64,000 nucleotides of DNA from Maribrevibacterium harenarium (lineage in GTDB: Bacteria; Pseudomonadota; Gammaproteobacteria; Pseudomonadales; Marinomonadaceae): positions 1 through 64,000 of the forward strand of contig NZ_VFRR01000017.1 of assembly GCF_006385675.1 (NCBI RefSeq), written 5' to 3'. Position numbers and translations under genes: made by a program. The notes beneath the pieces are model-generated. The model was not told where the DNA came from. It did no database searches and was given only the letters and a program-made list of their open reading frames with translations. Below are positions 1 through 8,163 of this stretch, one piece after another (the stretch's first letter is position 1; every line of letters begins with the position of its first letter).

Positions 1-74
1 TTCATATTCAAATCAGAATGGGTGTTCACGTTCAATCAGTAGAGGTGTTCACATTCATCCAGAATGGGTGTTCA
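1..74. mobile_element. End of an IS21-like insertion sequence (partial)
   Basis: A 15-bp motif ending GGGTGTTCA occurs at 14-28 and again exactly at 60-74, with a shorter copy (GAGGTGTTCA) at 42-51. Closely spaced, repeated terminal motifs and a terminal CA dinucleotide are typical of IS21-family ends. The integrase reading frame resumes directly after base 74, which fixes the likely boundary. The transposase genes lie outside the window, so the family assignment is an inference from the end structure. Confidence 0.55.
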
Positions 75-412
75 GGTTTGGGCAGAATATGCAGCTATTA
101 GATGAATCAACGGATGGCTATCTTATGTCAGGCCTGTCGGCTCCCAAAAGTTCAGGCGAGAGATCTAGTGCAATAGGTAAGCGTTTCGGGCGGCTTAAAA
201 AGCGTTTGGGTTTTGATGAATCTAAGGTGTTTCATTCGATTCGGAAAACGGTTGCTACGTTGCTCGAAAACGCAAACGTTCCAGAGAATCTGGCTGCTGA
301 AATAGTTGGTCATGAGCATGGATCGTTGACTTATGGCCTGTATTCAGGTGGCTATAGCTACGATGAAAAGCTCAATGCAATCTCCAAGATTGAGTATCCG
401 CTGGTTGATTGA
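75..412 (+). pseudogene. Tyrosine recombinase (integrase), C-terminal remnant
   Basis: About 110 residues remain from the C-terminal catalytic half of a phage/island-type tyrosine integrase. The HxxR box (HSIR), a following GHEH segment at the usual second-histidine position, and a Tyr in LTYGLYSGG at the nucleophile position are visible. The N-terminal SAM-like domain and the first catalytic arginine are missing because the IS end interrupts the frame at base 74. An apparent GTG start at 68 lies inside the IS end and is probably not real. The fragment is likely inactive. Its position beside ssrA suggests it was the integrase of the island inserted there. Confidence 0.75.
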
Positions 413-550
413 GTATCAACCCTCGTAAATTTTGGTAGCAAATTTTCGAGCCGATATACGTTGTATTCAATTGGAGTGATCCCCCCTTGCCCCTGCTAGG
501 TGACTTGAGTTTTCTATGGAGTGAGGGGGTGGTGTTTGCAAATTTTTTGT

Positions 551-665
551 TGGCTCATAGGGTGTACCTTCTGAGCCATTCCCTAGAGCTACCTTAATGA
601 GTGGCTCATAGCTGTTGACTTTTCATTGATCCAGCAATATAGATTGATCCATATCTTTTGATCTA
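551..665. repeat. Clustered short repeats upstream of the serine recombinase
   Basis: TGGCTCA occurs at 551-557 and 602-608, and its inverted copy TGAGCCA at 572-578. Farther right TTGATCCA occurs at 626-633 and 644-651 and TTGATCTA at 658-665. These overlap and flank the predicted promoter. They may be an operator or recombination subsites for the adjacent serine recombinase; neither role can be shown from sequence. Confidence 0.45.
615..643 (+). promoter_or_regulatory. Predicted sigma-70 promoter of the serine recombinase gene
   Basis: TTGACT at 615-620 and TATAGA at 638-643 are separated by 17 bases. A strong ribosome binding site (GGAGGG, 672-677) and the ATG at 681 follow. Two of the TTGATCCA repeats overlap this promoter, so autoregulation is plausible. 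Confidence 0.5.
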
Positions 666-680
666 TCTAATGGAGGGCTT

Positions 681-1280
681 ATGGCTGTTGTCGCTTATGT
701 TCGTGTCAGTACTGATGATCAATCAACCCAGAGTCAACGCTTCAAGATCAGCGAGGCGCACTCTGTTGATAAATGGTTTGAAGATGATGCCGTATCAGGG
801 GTAATCAAAGGATCAAACCGAAAAGGCATGAGTGAGCTTCTAAAGTACGTACGAGAGGGCGACAAAGTGGTTGTAAGCGCCATTGATCGTATCGGTAGGG
901 ATACCATAGATGTCCTAGAGATCGTCTCACAGCTCGAATCTCAGGGCGTTTCAGTGGTGTCTTTACGTGAAGGTTTTGACCTTTCCACACCCATTGGAAA
1001 AGCCATGCTAACCATGCTGTCAGCTATGGCTGAGTTAGAGAGGTCTAACATCAAGGCAAGGCAAATGGCTGGTATCGAAAGAGCTAGAGCAGCAGGCAAG
1101 AATCTTGGTAAGGAAAAGGTAATTGATGATAGAGCTGTAGCTGCTTGGAGAGAGGCTAATGGTGCCTCCATTAAGGTAACTGCCGATCACTTTGGGATAT
1201 CAACAGCTTCCGTTAAGCGAGCATGTAAAGCAGCCAGCGAGAATGGAAATACCCCTTCTAAACCTATGGCAATTAAGTAA
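681..1280 (+). CDS. Serine recombinase (resolvase/invertase family)
   Basis: Small serine recombinase of 199 residues that would cut and rejoin DNA through a 5'-phosphoserine link. The nucleophile Ser10 sits in YVRVST, with Arg8 beside it. The DRxxR active-site segment is at residues 69-73 and the ELER segment that begins the long E helix near 118-121. A helix-turn-helix Hin-like domain covers about 150-185. The start is supported by GGAGGG six bases upstream and a promoter at 615-643. Length and domain order match resolvases/invertases rather than large integrases. It sits in the ssrA-associated island next to a ParB-like gene; its target site is not identified. Confidence 0.92.
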   Translation: MAVVAYVRVSTDDQSTQSQRFKISEAHSVDKWFEDDAVSGVIKGSNRKGMSELLKYVREGDKVVVSAIDRIGRDTIDVLEIVSQLESQGVSVVSLREGFDLSTPIGKAMLTMLSAMAELERSNIKARQMAGIERARAAGKNLGKEKVIDDRAVAAWREANGASIKVTADHFGISTASVKRACKAASENGNTPSKPMAIK

Positions 1281-1412
1281 GTCGTCATTTTATTGATTGT
1301 CTTTTACTATCATTTTTCACTTTTCTATCGCTTCAGTCTATTCGGAGACACTTATGGGGGAGAGCGATCCCCCTATCTAAGTAGTTCATTGAATTTATTT
1401 TGGAGAGCGAGA

Positions 1413-2243
1413 ATGTCTGATACGACAACCACTTTTACCGCAGTGTTAGAGAGACTAAAAAATGAACAGAATAGCGGTAGGGTAGCCCCTAAGATCAACT
1501 CAAAGTTGAGCATTAAATCAATTCGGGTGGAAGTCTCGGTGTTTCAGCCGAGAGACCTAGGAAATGATACAGGCAGTAAGGAGAACCACATCAGGGGGCT
1601 TGTGGATGCAATCTACTGTAATCCTTCAAAAGTGCTAGATCCCATCATTGTTTGGTGGTCAGGAGCAGGATGGTATCTGTTGGATGGTCATCATCGATTG
1701 GAAGCGTATAAGAGAGTCATTGCTCAAAAAAGGATCAAGATCCCCAAAATCCCCGTGAGAGTCTTTGAGGGGGATCTAAACGGAGCTATGTTGGAATCCA
1801 TAAGGCATAACTCCAAAGATAAATTGCCCATGACAAAGGACGACAAGATCAATCGAGCTTGGCGATTAACCGTGATGCAAGACTTCTCAAAAAGAGAGAT
1901 TGCGTTGACCTGCAAAGTTGGATCAGCAACGGTGTCACGCATGCGGAGAAAGCTTCAAGAGCTTCAAGAGTTGCAACCGCATGGTTGGCAGGATCTTGCT
2001 TTTGGAATGAGTTGGAAGGAAGCACAGCAGTTTCCAAGAAAGGAGAAAAGCTATGATGATGAATGGCAGGATAATCTAGCCAAAGATTGGGCAATGAGAT
2101 TATCTAAAGCGTTTGGAAAGCAGGCCAGTAAGCAGCCGGAAGTTTTCGCTAGAGCACTAGAATACTACTCCATCAAGTTGCTCAATGATCTGACTGAGTT
2201 TCTAAGGCATGACATTGAAGATAATGGAGAGATGGACTTCTAG
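1413..2243 (+). CDS. ParB/sulfiredoxin-fold protein with helix-turn-helix
   Basis: A 276-residue protein with a ParB/Srx N-terminal domain. FQPRD near residues 44-48 and the signature DGHHRLEAY at 91-99 mark the nucleotide-binding fold, and a helix-turn-helix is likely near 157-180. ATG at 1413 is chosen because TTTTGGAGAG lies just upstream; a longer reading frame extends left to 1293 without a ribosome site. ParB-type folds bind CTP and load onto DNA, but many island-borne members are regulators or plasmid-like maintenance factors. No ParA partner is visible, so a partition role is not supported. It probably belongs to the same cassette as the serine recombinase. Confidence 0.8.
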   Translation: MSDTTTTFTAVLERLKNEQNSGRVAPKINSKLSIKSIRVEVSVFQPRDLGNDTGSKENHIRGLVDAIYCNPSKVLDPIIVWWSGAGWYLLDGHHRLEAYKRVIAQKRIKIPKIPVRVFEGDLNGAMLESIRHNSKDKLPMTKDDKINRAWRLTVMQDFSKREIALTCKVGSATVSRMRRKLQELQELQPHGWQDLAFGMSWKEAQQFPRKEKSYDDEWQDNLAKDWAMRLSKAFGKQASKQPEVFARALEYYSIKLLNDLTEFLRHDIEDNGEMDF

Positions 2244-2272
2244 GTCTCCTAGAGGTGTATCTTCCTTATGTG

Positions 2273-2383
2273 TGTATCATGATACAGGCAACCCCAAGTT
2301 GATACCGATCTAGTCTCCCAAGATGAAAGCTCAATAATTGATCAGTTTGTGTGGTCTGTGAGGTCTAAATCAGTGGGGTTGCC
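2273..2383. repeat. Palindrome and spaced inverted repeat behind the ParB-like gene
   Basis: TGTATCATGATACA at 2273-2286 is a perfect 14-bp palindrome. It is followed immediately by GGCAACCCCA (2287-2296), whose exact inverse TGGGGTTGCC is at 2374-2383. No coding sequence is seen in 2244-2528. The elements could be a protein binding site or an RNA structure at the end of the cassette. Confidence 0.5.
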
Positions 2384-2417
2384 CATCGCTAAAACGATAG
2401 AAATGGTTGAGGTTGAG

Positions 2418-2469
2418 CGTGGGGGTACAACGTGGGGGAAAAGCGTGGGGGTATAACGTGGGGGAAATA
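2418..2469. repeat. Four 13-bp direct repeats next to ssrA (possible integrase arm sites)
   Basis: CGTGGGGG starts at 2418, 2431, 2444 and 2457, an exact 13-bp period, with alternating spacers TACAA/GAAAA-like and TATAA/GAAAT-like. The array ends about 60 bases before the 3' end of ssrA. Direct repeats at this distance from a tRNA/tmRNA attachment site are typical of integrase arm-type sites or excisionase sites. The repeats themselves are seen directly; the role is inferred. Confidence 0.6.
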
Positions 2470-2528
2470 AAAAAAGAGGGCTTTCTTAAGTTATTGAAAA
2501 ACTTAGGAAAATACCCCCTTTCTGGTAG

Positions 2529-2891
2529 TGGTGGAGATGGGGGGAGTCGAACCCCCGTCCGTCAGTCCGCTGCCATCGGATCTACATGCTTAGTCACTTC
2601 TACTGTTTGACCACCTACCGCCCGAAGGACAGGGTGTAGTTGGCGAGCCTGCTTGATCTTTTATCCTTATCCCCAGGCAGGGCATCAGATAGCATCTTGT
2701 AGTTTATGATACTGCGGAATCCTGGGCTACAAGCAACCTAGGGGCAGCACACTAGCAGGTTATTAAGCTGCTAGAGCGTAAGTTTCGTCGTTTGCGACTA
2801 TTTCAATGATACAAGTGGATTTACGAGATCTCGTATCGCTCTCGACATGCACCTCAGGTTTTGTAACCGGCGTCGAAACCATGTCATCCCC
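2529..2891 (-). ncRNA. ssrA: tmRNA
   Basis: Transfer-messenger RNA of about 363 bases that rescues stalled ribosomes together with SmpB. The 5' end GGGGATGACATGG and the 3' end with encoded ACCA form the alanyl acceptor stem (GGGGATG with CATCTCC). The tag reading frame at 2795-2763 encodes ANDETYALAA and stops at TAA; with the charged Ala the tag is A-ANDETYALAA. The LAA end is the usual ClpXP degron. The T-arm end (about 2529-2556) is a classic integration target and island DNA lies directly to its left. smpB follows on the same strand upstream. Confidence 0.97.
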
Positions 2892-2953
2892 GAAGTTGGC
2901 GTAATTCTAGCGAACTAATTGGCGCAACGCCAGTTGTTTGCCAGAATCCACAT

Positions 2954-3436
2954 TTAAACCTTATGTTTCATTAAGCGCTCTTTGTCGCGGTTCCAATCCC
3001 GTTCCTTAGCACTGTCTCGTTTGTCGTGGTCTTTCTTACCAGTTACAAGAGCGATCTCACATTTGATCTTATTACCTTTCCAGTACAGAGCCATGCAGGC
3101 ACAGGTTTTGCCCTTTTGCTCGGTGATTTGGATGATACGATCAATCTCGCGACGGTTAAGTAGAAGTCGACGCTGACGTAGCGGTTCACATACTACATGG
3201 GTGGAAGCACTCAATAGAGGTGTGATGCGAGCGCCGATAAGATAGGCTTCATTACGGTGAATGATCACGTAGCTATCGACTAGCTGTGCTTTACCTTCCC
3301 GTAGGCTTTTCACTTCCCAGCCGGAAAGCTCGATGCCAGCTTCGAACTTCTGATCGATAAAGTATTCATGACGCGCACGTTTATTTAGCGCGATCGTGCC
3401 CGAACTAGGGGACTTTTTCTTTTTTGCGTTACTCAT
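2954..3436 (-). CDS. smpB: SsrA-binding protein SmpB
   Basis: Partner of tmRNA in trans-translation: it binds the tRNA-like domain and places its C-terminal tail in the empty mRNA channel. The 160-residue length is normal. The basic N-terminus, the [25 protein letters not shown] core and the lysine/arginine-rich tail ending in HKV are as in the family. It is transcribed toward ssrA, and the gap of about 60 bases between smpB and ssrA suggests the two may be co-expressed. The ATG is followed by a lysine run as in many homologues. Confidence 0.97.
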   Translation of the reverse strand: MSNAKKKKSPSSGTIALNKRARHEYFIDQKFEAGIELSGWEVKSLREGKAQLVDSYVIIHRNEAYLIGARITPLLSASTHVVCEPLRQRRLLLNRREIDRIIQITEQKGKTCACMALYWKGNKIKCEIALVTGKKDHDKRDSAKERDWNRDKERLMKHKV

Positions 3437-3598
3437 GGGGCGAAATTATAAGGTTGATCCAGCTTATTGCCTATGGTTTTCTTGAGGTATACCGCTGAAT
3501 GATAGAAAATTTGCGCCAATTGGCGAATAGGCCGAAAGCGCTGTGTTTAGTAACTCGTGAGGTCGATCACCGAGCTCATCCATATAAAGAGTTAATGT

Positions 3599-4957
3599 AT
3601 GCTCGAGAGTCGTTGTTTACAAGGTATCTGGTCCAGTCCATTGATATTTATTTTTGCCGCCAGTGGCGCAGCTATTGGGCTTGGAAATATCTGGAAATTT
3701 CCCTACATGGTGGGGGAGAACGGCGGTGGCGCATTTTTGTTTATCTACTGTCTGTGTATGGTGTTGGTTGGGTTGCCAATGCTAATTGCAGAGGTGGCAC
3801 TGGGACGAACGGTACGTTCCAACCCCATAGATACGATAAACGATTTAGCTGATCGTAAATTGATCCATAAAAACTGGGTAGCTGTACCTTATCTTGCAGG
3901 CTTAGCGGGCGCGCTGATACTAACCTTTTACAGTGTCATCGCTGGGTGGGCATTTGCCTACGCGCAACGTAGTGTTACCGGAAAGTTAGAAAATCTAAAT
4001 GAGCAACAAGCTGCAAACCTGTTTGAGAGCTTGCTAAGTTCACCGGTTGAATTGCTATTTTGGCATACCATTTTTATGGCGCTGGTGATATTGACGGTGG
4101 GGCAGTCGGTCACCCGCGGATTAGCCAGCGTAGTCAAAGTGTTATTGCCGGCACTTATTTTATTACTACTTGGTCTGTGTATATTTTCTCTGATGACAGG
4201 CGACAGTAAACGGGCGGTAGAGTTTTTGACCCGTTGGCGTTGGCAAGATTTGTCCTTCGATGTGGCTCTTTCCGCTATCGGTCATGCATTATTTAGTTTA
4301 GGTGTTGGTATGGGGGCGATGTTTGCTTATGGTGCCTACATGAACAAACGCATGTCCATCGTGAAAGCCTGTTCTATAGTGGCCGGTCTAGATTTATTAG
4401 TGTCGATTCTGGCGACTCTGATTATCTTTCCGTTGGTATTTCAGTTTCAGCTCGATGTGGAGTCAGGCCCGAGTCTACCTTTTGTCTCTTTGCCGATTAT
4501 TTTCTCATCTCTCCCCGCCGGACAGCTTGTCGGCACTTTATTTTTCGGATTGCTGATCGTCGCTGCATTAACCTCCGCTATAGCCATGATTGAGCTATTT
4601 ATTTCTTGGTTGCATGAACGTTACTCCATTAGCCGACTGAAGGCAGCTTCTCTAATCGGTGGAGGAATTTGGTTGCTGGGGGTTCCAATAGCGCTGACTT
4701 TTTCACATTGGGATAGCAAATTGCTATTTGGTCGCAATTTATTTGAGTTGGTTGATGACATTACCTCTTTTGTGATGTTGCCAATCGCCGCGATTGCTCT
4801 ATCGGTATTAGTGGTTTGGTATGTACCGACGGAGATGCTCAAAAATGAGCAGATCACACGTAACCCTCGTCACTACAGATGGTGGTACAATGTGCTCAAA
4901 TTTGTCAGCATTCCGGTAATGGTGCTGCTTACTTTGGCAGGATGGATAGGAGATTAG
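3599..4957 (+). CDS. Sodium-dependent transporter, neurotransmitter:sodium symporter family
   Basis: Integral membrane protein of 452 residues resembling LeuT-type NSS transporters, which couple sodium entry to uptake of amino acids or related amines. The hallmark first helix (AIGLGNIWKFPY then GENGGGAF) contains the unwound sodium/substrate region. About eleven to twelve hydrophobic segments follow, which suits bacterial NSS proteins. The substrate cannot be deduced. ATG at 3599 has AAAGAG a few bases upstream. The downstream ratA starts one base after the stop, so the genes may be co-transcribed. Confidence 0.9.
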   Translation: MLESRCLQGIWSSPLIFIFAASGAAIGLGNIWKFPYMVGENGGGAFLFIYCLCMVLVGLPMLIAEVALGRTVRSNPIDTINDLADRKLIHKNWVAVPYLAGLAGALILTFYSVIAGWAFAYAQRSVTGKLENLNEQQAANLFESLLSSPVELLFWHTIFMALVILTVGQSVTRGLASVVKVLLPALILLLLGLCIFSLMTGDSKRAVEFLTRWRWQDLSFDVALSAIGHALFSLGVGMGAMFAYGAYMNKRMSIVKACSIVAGLDLLVSILATLIIFPLVFQFQLDVESGPSLPFVSLPIIFSSLPAGQLVGTLFFGLLIVAALTSAIAMIELFISWLHERYSISRLKAASLIGGGIWLLGVPIALTFSHWDSKLLFGRNLFELVDDITSFVMLPIAAIALSVLVVWYVPTEMLKNEQITRNPRHYRWWYNVLKFVSIPVMVLLTLAGWIGD

Positions 4958-4958
4958 C

Positions 4959-5387
4959 TTGAGTCGCATAGAGCGTTTTGCTCACGTCAATTTCAGTCAA
5001 AAGCAAATGTATGATCTAGTTAACGACGTGGATCAGTATCCAAAATTTTTACCTGGATGTATTGGGGCGAAAACTCTTTCCCGAACGGATAGAGAGATTG
5101 TAGCCTCGTTAGAAGTTGGAAAAGGCCCAGTTCGTCAAGGGTTTACTACCCGTAACCTATTGCAAGAGCCAACGCAAATCGAGATGACATTGGTACAAGG
5201 GCCATTCAAAAAACTACATGGTGTTTGGCGTTTTGATGCTCTGTCAGATACTCAGTGTAAAATATCACTGAGTATCGAATTTGAATTAACTGGCATGTTG
5301 AAGTTTGCTTTTGGAGGAGTTTTTAGCCAAGTCGCAAATGCCATGGTGGAAGCCTTTAGTGAGCGAGCAAAAGTTGTTTATGGCTGA
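4959..5387 (+). CDS. ratA: RatA-type START-domain protein (YfjG family)
   Basis: A 142-residue SRPBCC/START-fold protein. The opening IERFAHVNFSQKQMYDLVNDVDQYPKFLPGC is cut short here as family members share the YDLV-D-V--YP-FLP pattern. E. coli RatA was described as a 50S-associated inhibitor of subunit joining, and mitochondrial relatives (Coq10) bind ubiquinone, so either role may apply. The start is TTG at 4959, preceded by ATAGGAGA. The gene overlaps rnfH by 8 bases, the usual ratA-ratB pairing, and lies near smpB-ssrA as in many gammaproteobacteria. Confidence 0.88.
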   Translation: MSRIERFAHVNFSQKQMYDLVNDVDQYPKFLPGCIGAKTLSRTDREIVASLEVGKGPVRQGFTTRNLLQEPTQIEMTLVQGPFKKLHGVWRFDALSDTQCKISLSIEFELTGMLKFAFGGVFSQVANAMVEAFSERAKVVYG

Positions 5388-5670
5388 GAAAATTAGAGTA
5401 GAAGTCGCTTATGCGCTTCCAGACAAGCAAAAAATTGTTCCATTGGATGTGGAAGTTGGAACAACGGTTGCCCAAGCATTGATGTTATCTAATATCGATG
5501 CGTTTTTCCCGGACTTGGATCTGGCTAATGCCAAGGTAGGCATTTTTGGTAAAGCGGTGAGAAACCCAGAGACAGTTGCATTAAAAGCCGGTGAGCGGGT
5601 AGAAATTTATCGTGAGCTTAAGATTGACCCGAAGCAAGCTCGGGCCAATCGTGCCGCCAAAAAAGATTAG
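5380..5670 (+). CDS. rnfH: RnfH/RatB family protein
   Basis: Small ubiquitin-like beta-grasp protein of 96 residues. It begins MAEKIRVEVAYALPDKQ and contains GIFGKAV and ERVEIYRELKIDPKQAR, the conserved end of RnfH. Function is unsettled in the family, which was named for proximity to rnf genes and for the RatA pair. ATG at 5380 lies inside the end of ratA, giving an 8-base overlap and likely translational coupling. Its TAG stop at 5668-5670 overlaps the stop of the convergent bamE by two bases. Confidence 0.88.
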   Translation: MAEKIRVEVAYALPDKQKIVPLDVEVGTTVAQALMLSNIDAFFPDLDLANAKVGIFGKAVRNPETVALKAGERVEIYRELKIDPKQARANRAAKKD

Positions 5671-5984
5671 CGTTGTTCAATTTTCTGCAGTATGTCGTTG
5701 TCAAATATTAGCACTAGATGATCAATTTCACTTTTTTTAGTGTTATCGTCAGCGTACAAACTGGTGTAAAGGTAGTGCCACTCGTTGGGCGCGAATGAGT
5801 CTCTTACCATGGGTGTGCCAAGTAAATAAGAGACTTGACTGGCCGACATCCCCACTTTGACTTGTGCGACTTGTTCCTGTTTTAGGACGTTGCCTTGGCT
5901 TACGGGAGTTTTATACGGCTCGGGTAATAAGCTACAGGCGCTCAATGACACAGAGGCGAGTAGTAAAAAAATAGTTTTCTTCAT
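5667..5984 (-). CDS. bamE: Outer membrane assembly factor BamE
   Basis: Lipoprotein of the BAM complex that helps insert beta-barrel proteins into the outer membrane. The 105-residue form starts at ATG 5984 with a lipoprotein signal ending LSACS (lipobox Cys near residue 16). The core has KVGMSASQVSYLLGTPMV and EWHYLYT, the BamE SmpA/OmlA motif. A longer frame reaching 6056 would run into the fur start and lacks a signal at its N-terminus, so the shorter start is preferred. It diverges from fur and meets rnfH tail to tail with overlapping stop codons. Confidence 0.95.
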   Translation of the reverse strand: MKKTIFLLLASVSLSACSLLPEPYKTPVSQGNVLKQEQVAQVKVGMSASQVSYLLGTPMVRDSFAPNEWHYLYTSLYADDNTKKSEIDHLVLIFDNDILQKIEQR

Positions 5985-6054
5985 TAAGACTGTCCTTCTT
6001 TGGGGGCAACTAATGATAAAGTAAATAACGAATAGATCGAATAGAGAATGACTC

Positions 6055-6465
6055 ATGACCAGTGAAAATCAAGAACTCAAAAAAGCCGGGTTGAAGGTAA
6101 CGCTGCCGCGCGTGAAGATCCTACAGATTTTAGAAAACGCCGGTGACCTTCATATGAGTGCTGATGATGTGTATCGCACTTTGTTGGATCAGGGTGAGGA
6201 TGTTGGCTTGGCTACCGTTTATCGGGTGCTAACCCAGTTTGAAACTGCGGGATTAGTTGCACGTCACCATTTCGAAGCAGGCACAGCCGTGTTTGAGTTG
6301 GCGAAAGGTGACCACCATGACCACATGATTTGCCTTGAAACAGGTAAGGTCATTGAATTCATGGATCCTATTATTGAAAAACGCCAGAAAGAGATCGCGG
6401 CAGAGCATGGTTATGATATCGAAGACCACAATCTCATTCTTTACGTGCGTCCTAAGTCAAAGTAG
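6055..6465 (+). CDS. fur: Ferric uptake regulator Fur
   Basis: Iron-responsive repressor of 136 residues. The winged helix covers about 1-83, with GLATVYRVLTQFETAGLV as recognition region, followed by the metal-binding dimerisation domain containing DHHDHMICLETGKVIEF. Only one Cys is present where E. coli Fur has CxxC, and the second C-terminal Cys pair is absent, as in Pseudomonas Fur. The gene diverges from bamE, a common arrangement. No clear Fur box is seen in the 70-base gap. A likely target in this window is the ferric transporter at 55971-59786. Confidence 0.97.
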   Translation: MTSENQELKKAGLKVTLPRVKILQILENAGDLHMSADDVYRTLLDQGEDVGLATVYRVLTQFETAGLVARHHFEAGTAVFELAKGDHHDHMICLETGKVIEFMDPIIEKRQKEIAAEHGYDIEDHNLILYVRPKSK

Positions 6466-6469
6466 TTTG

Positions 6470-8140
6470 CTACTGTAAATGAACGTTGCCGAGCATTTCT
6501 TTGGCGTGAGCTAGAGTTTGTTCGGTGAGTTCAATTCCTCCCAATAATCGCGCTATCTCGTGTGTGCGATCCGTATCTGACAGGCGATCTACCTTTGAGC
6601 TAGTATTGTTGTCTGTCACTTCTTTGCTAACCCGTAAATGCTGATGGCCTTGGGCTGCTACTTGAGCTAAATGGGTTACACAGAAGACTTGTCCACGCTG
6701 CCCCACTGATCGCAACATGCGCCCGACCACCTCGGCGATACCACCACTAATACCCACATCTACCTCATCGTAAACTAATGTTGGAATAATAGAGGTGCTG
6801 GCCGTGACCACCTGAATGCCCAAGCTAATGCGCGACAACTCCCCACCAGAAGCGACCTTACGAATAGGTTGGGCTGGTTGCCCCGGGTTAGAGGCAATCA
6901 TAAACTCAATTTCTTCAAAGCCATTAGCTGTCACTTCATCCAAGGGTTGGCAATCAATAAAGAAGCGTGCATGGGGCATACCTAAGCCATGGATCTGTGC
7001 TTCAACTTGCTGAGCCAGTTCCTCCTTGGCTTGCATGCGTTTTTCAGTCAATAGGGTGGCACTTGACGTCAGCTGTTGATAAGCGGCTTCTTCTTTATGT
7101 TTGAGTGCGTCAATGCTGTCTTCGCCGCCGGATAGCTCGGCAAGTTCTAGCTCAACATCCGCAAGAAGCTCCAGTAGTCGCTCCGGCTGAACTTTATGTT
7201 TACGGGCGGTGTCGTAAATATCGCTCAAGCGGTTCTCTACTTCAGTCAGTCTGGCAGGGTCTTGCTCTAGTGTATCCTGATATTGATTCAGGCTAGCACA
7301 GGCCTCTTCTGCCTGAATTAAGGCTTGATTCATCATTTCAAGAGCATTTTCAAGTGCAGGAGTTTGTGGGTGTATGCTGCTTGCTTGAGTAATGGCGTGA
7401 TGCAATAAAGAGCAGACATTGCCTTCGTCGTTTTCTTTGAGTATGGCATTGGCAACGTAAGCTTTGCCTTGGGCGTCTGCAATATTGGCGAGAAAGCTTT
7501 GCTCTTTTTCCAGTTCTTCTAGCTCCCCTTCCTTCAGGTCAAGTTGGCGTAACTCGTCCGCTTGGTAGGTTAATAACTGGATTTTTGCCTCCATCGCCGC
7601 GCTTATGTTGAGCTTGTTGTGCAGTTCGTCTTTCAGTTTTTTCCACTGATAAAACTCGGTTTGTACGGCTTTAGATAGTTCTGTTAGTTGGCCAAATTCA
7701 TCCAGTTGACGACGTTGGGAGCTCTTTTTAAGTAGCGATTGATGCTCGTGTTGGCCATGAATATCTACCAAAAAACTACCTACTTCTTTAAGGTCCGCCA
7801 ATGTGCAAGGACGACCGTTGATATATGCTTTGGAGCGGCCTTCTTTGGTAATTACACGGCGTAAAATGCAGTTTTGTTCGTTTTCTAAGTCGCGTTCGCA
7901 GAGCCACTGATAGACATGTGGGTAATTGCTGATATCAAAGGTGGCGCACAGATCGGACTTTTTCTCCCCATAGCGCACTACCGCGGCATCGGTACGTCCA
8001 CCGAGGCACAATGATAAGGCATCAACCATGATGGATTTGCCAGCACCCGTTTCCCCTGAGATAACAGTCATTCCTGGTTTGAACTCTAGATCTAGATTGT
8101 CGGCAATGGCGAAATTCGAGATAGCGATGCTGGTCAACAT
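6470..8140 (-). CDS. recN: DNA repair protein RecN
   Basis: SMC-like ATPase of 556 residues acting in double-strand break repair. The Walker A motif GETGAGKS lies near residue 29-36, long coiled coils flank the centre (about 150-370), and the C-terminal part has the signature LSRISLG and Walker B TLVYDEVDVGISGG. Length is typical. It is convergent with fur with only four bases between stops. A LexA box 24 bases upstream of the ATG shows SOS control, as for RecN in other gammaproteobacteria. Confidence 0.97.
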   Translation of the reverse strand: MLTSIAISNFAIADNLDLEFKPGMTVISGETGAGKSIMVDALSLCLGGRTDAAVVRYGEKKSDLCATFDISNYPHVYQWLCERDLENEQNCILRRVITKEGRSKAYINGRPCTLADLKEVGSFLVDIHGQHEHQSLLKKSSQRRQLDEFGQLTELSKAVQTEFYQWKKLKDELHNKLNISAAMEAKIQLLTYQADELRQLDLKEGELEELEKEQSFLANIADAQGKAYVANAILKENDEGNVCSLLHHAITQASSIHPQTPALENALEMMNQALIQAEEACASLNQYQDTLEQDPARLTEVENRLSDIYDTARKHKVQPERLLELLADVELELAELSGGEDSIDALKHKEEAAYQQLTSSATLLTEKRMQAKEELAQQVEAQIHGLGMPHARFFIDCQPLDEVTANGFEEIEFMIASNPGQPAQPIRKVASGGELSRISLGIQVVTASTSIIPTLVYDEVDVGISGGIAEVVGRMLRSVGQRGQVFCVTHLAQVAAQGHQHLRVSKEVTDNNTSSKVDRLSDTDRTHEIARLLGGIELTEQTLAHAKEMLGNVHLQ

Positions 8141-8163
8141 GTGGCAACTCCGTACAGTTTTAT

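Noticed and set aside
2407-2610. Frame of 67 codons across the 13-bp repeats and ssrA end
   Set aside because: It overlaps the tmRNA gene antisense and is made mostly of repeat sequence.
3499-3852. Frame of 117 codons overlapping the NSS transporter start
   Set aside because: The transporter frame carries the conserved NSS helix; this one has no family features.
5985-6054. Fur box between bamE and fur
   Set aside because: The AT-rich gap has no convincing match to the Fur consensus.
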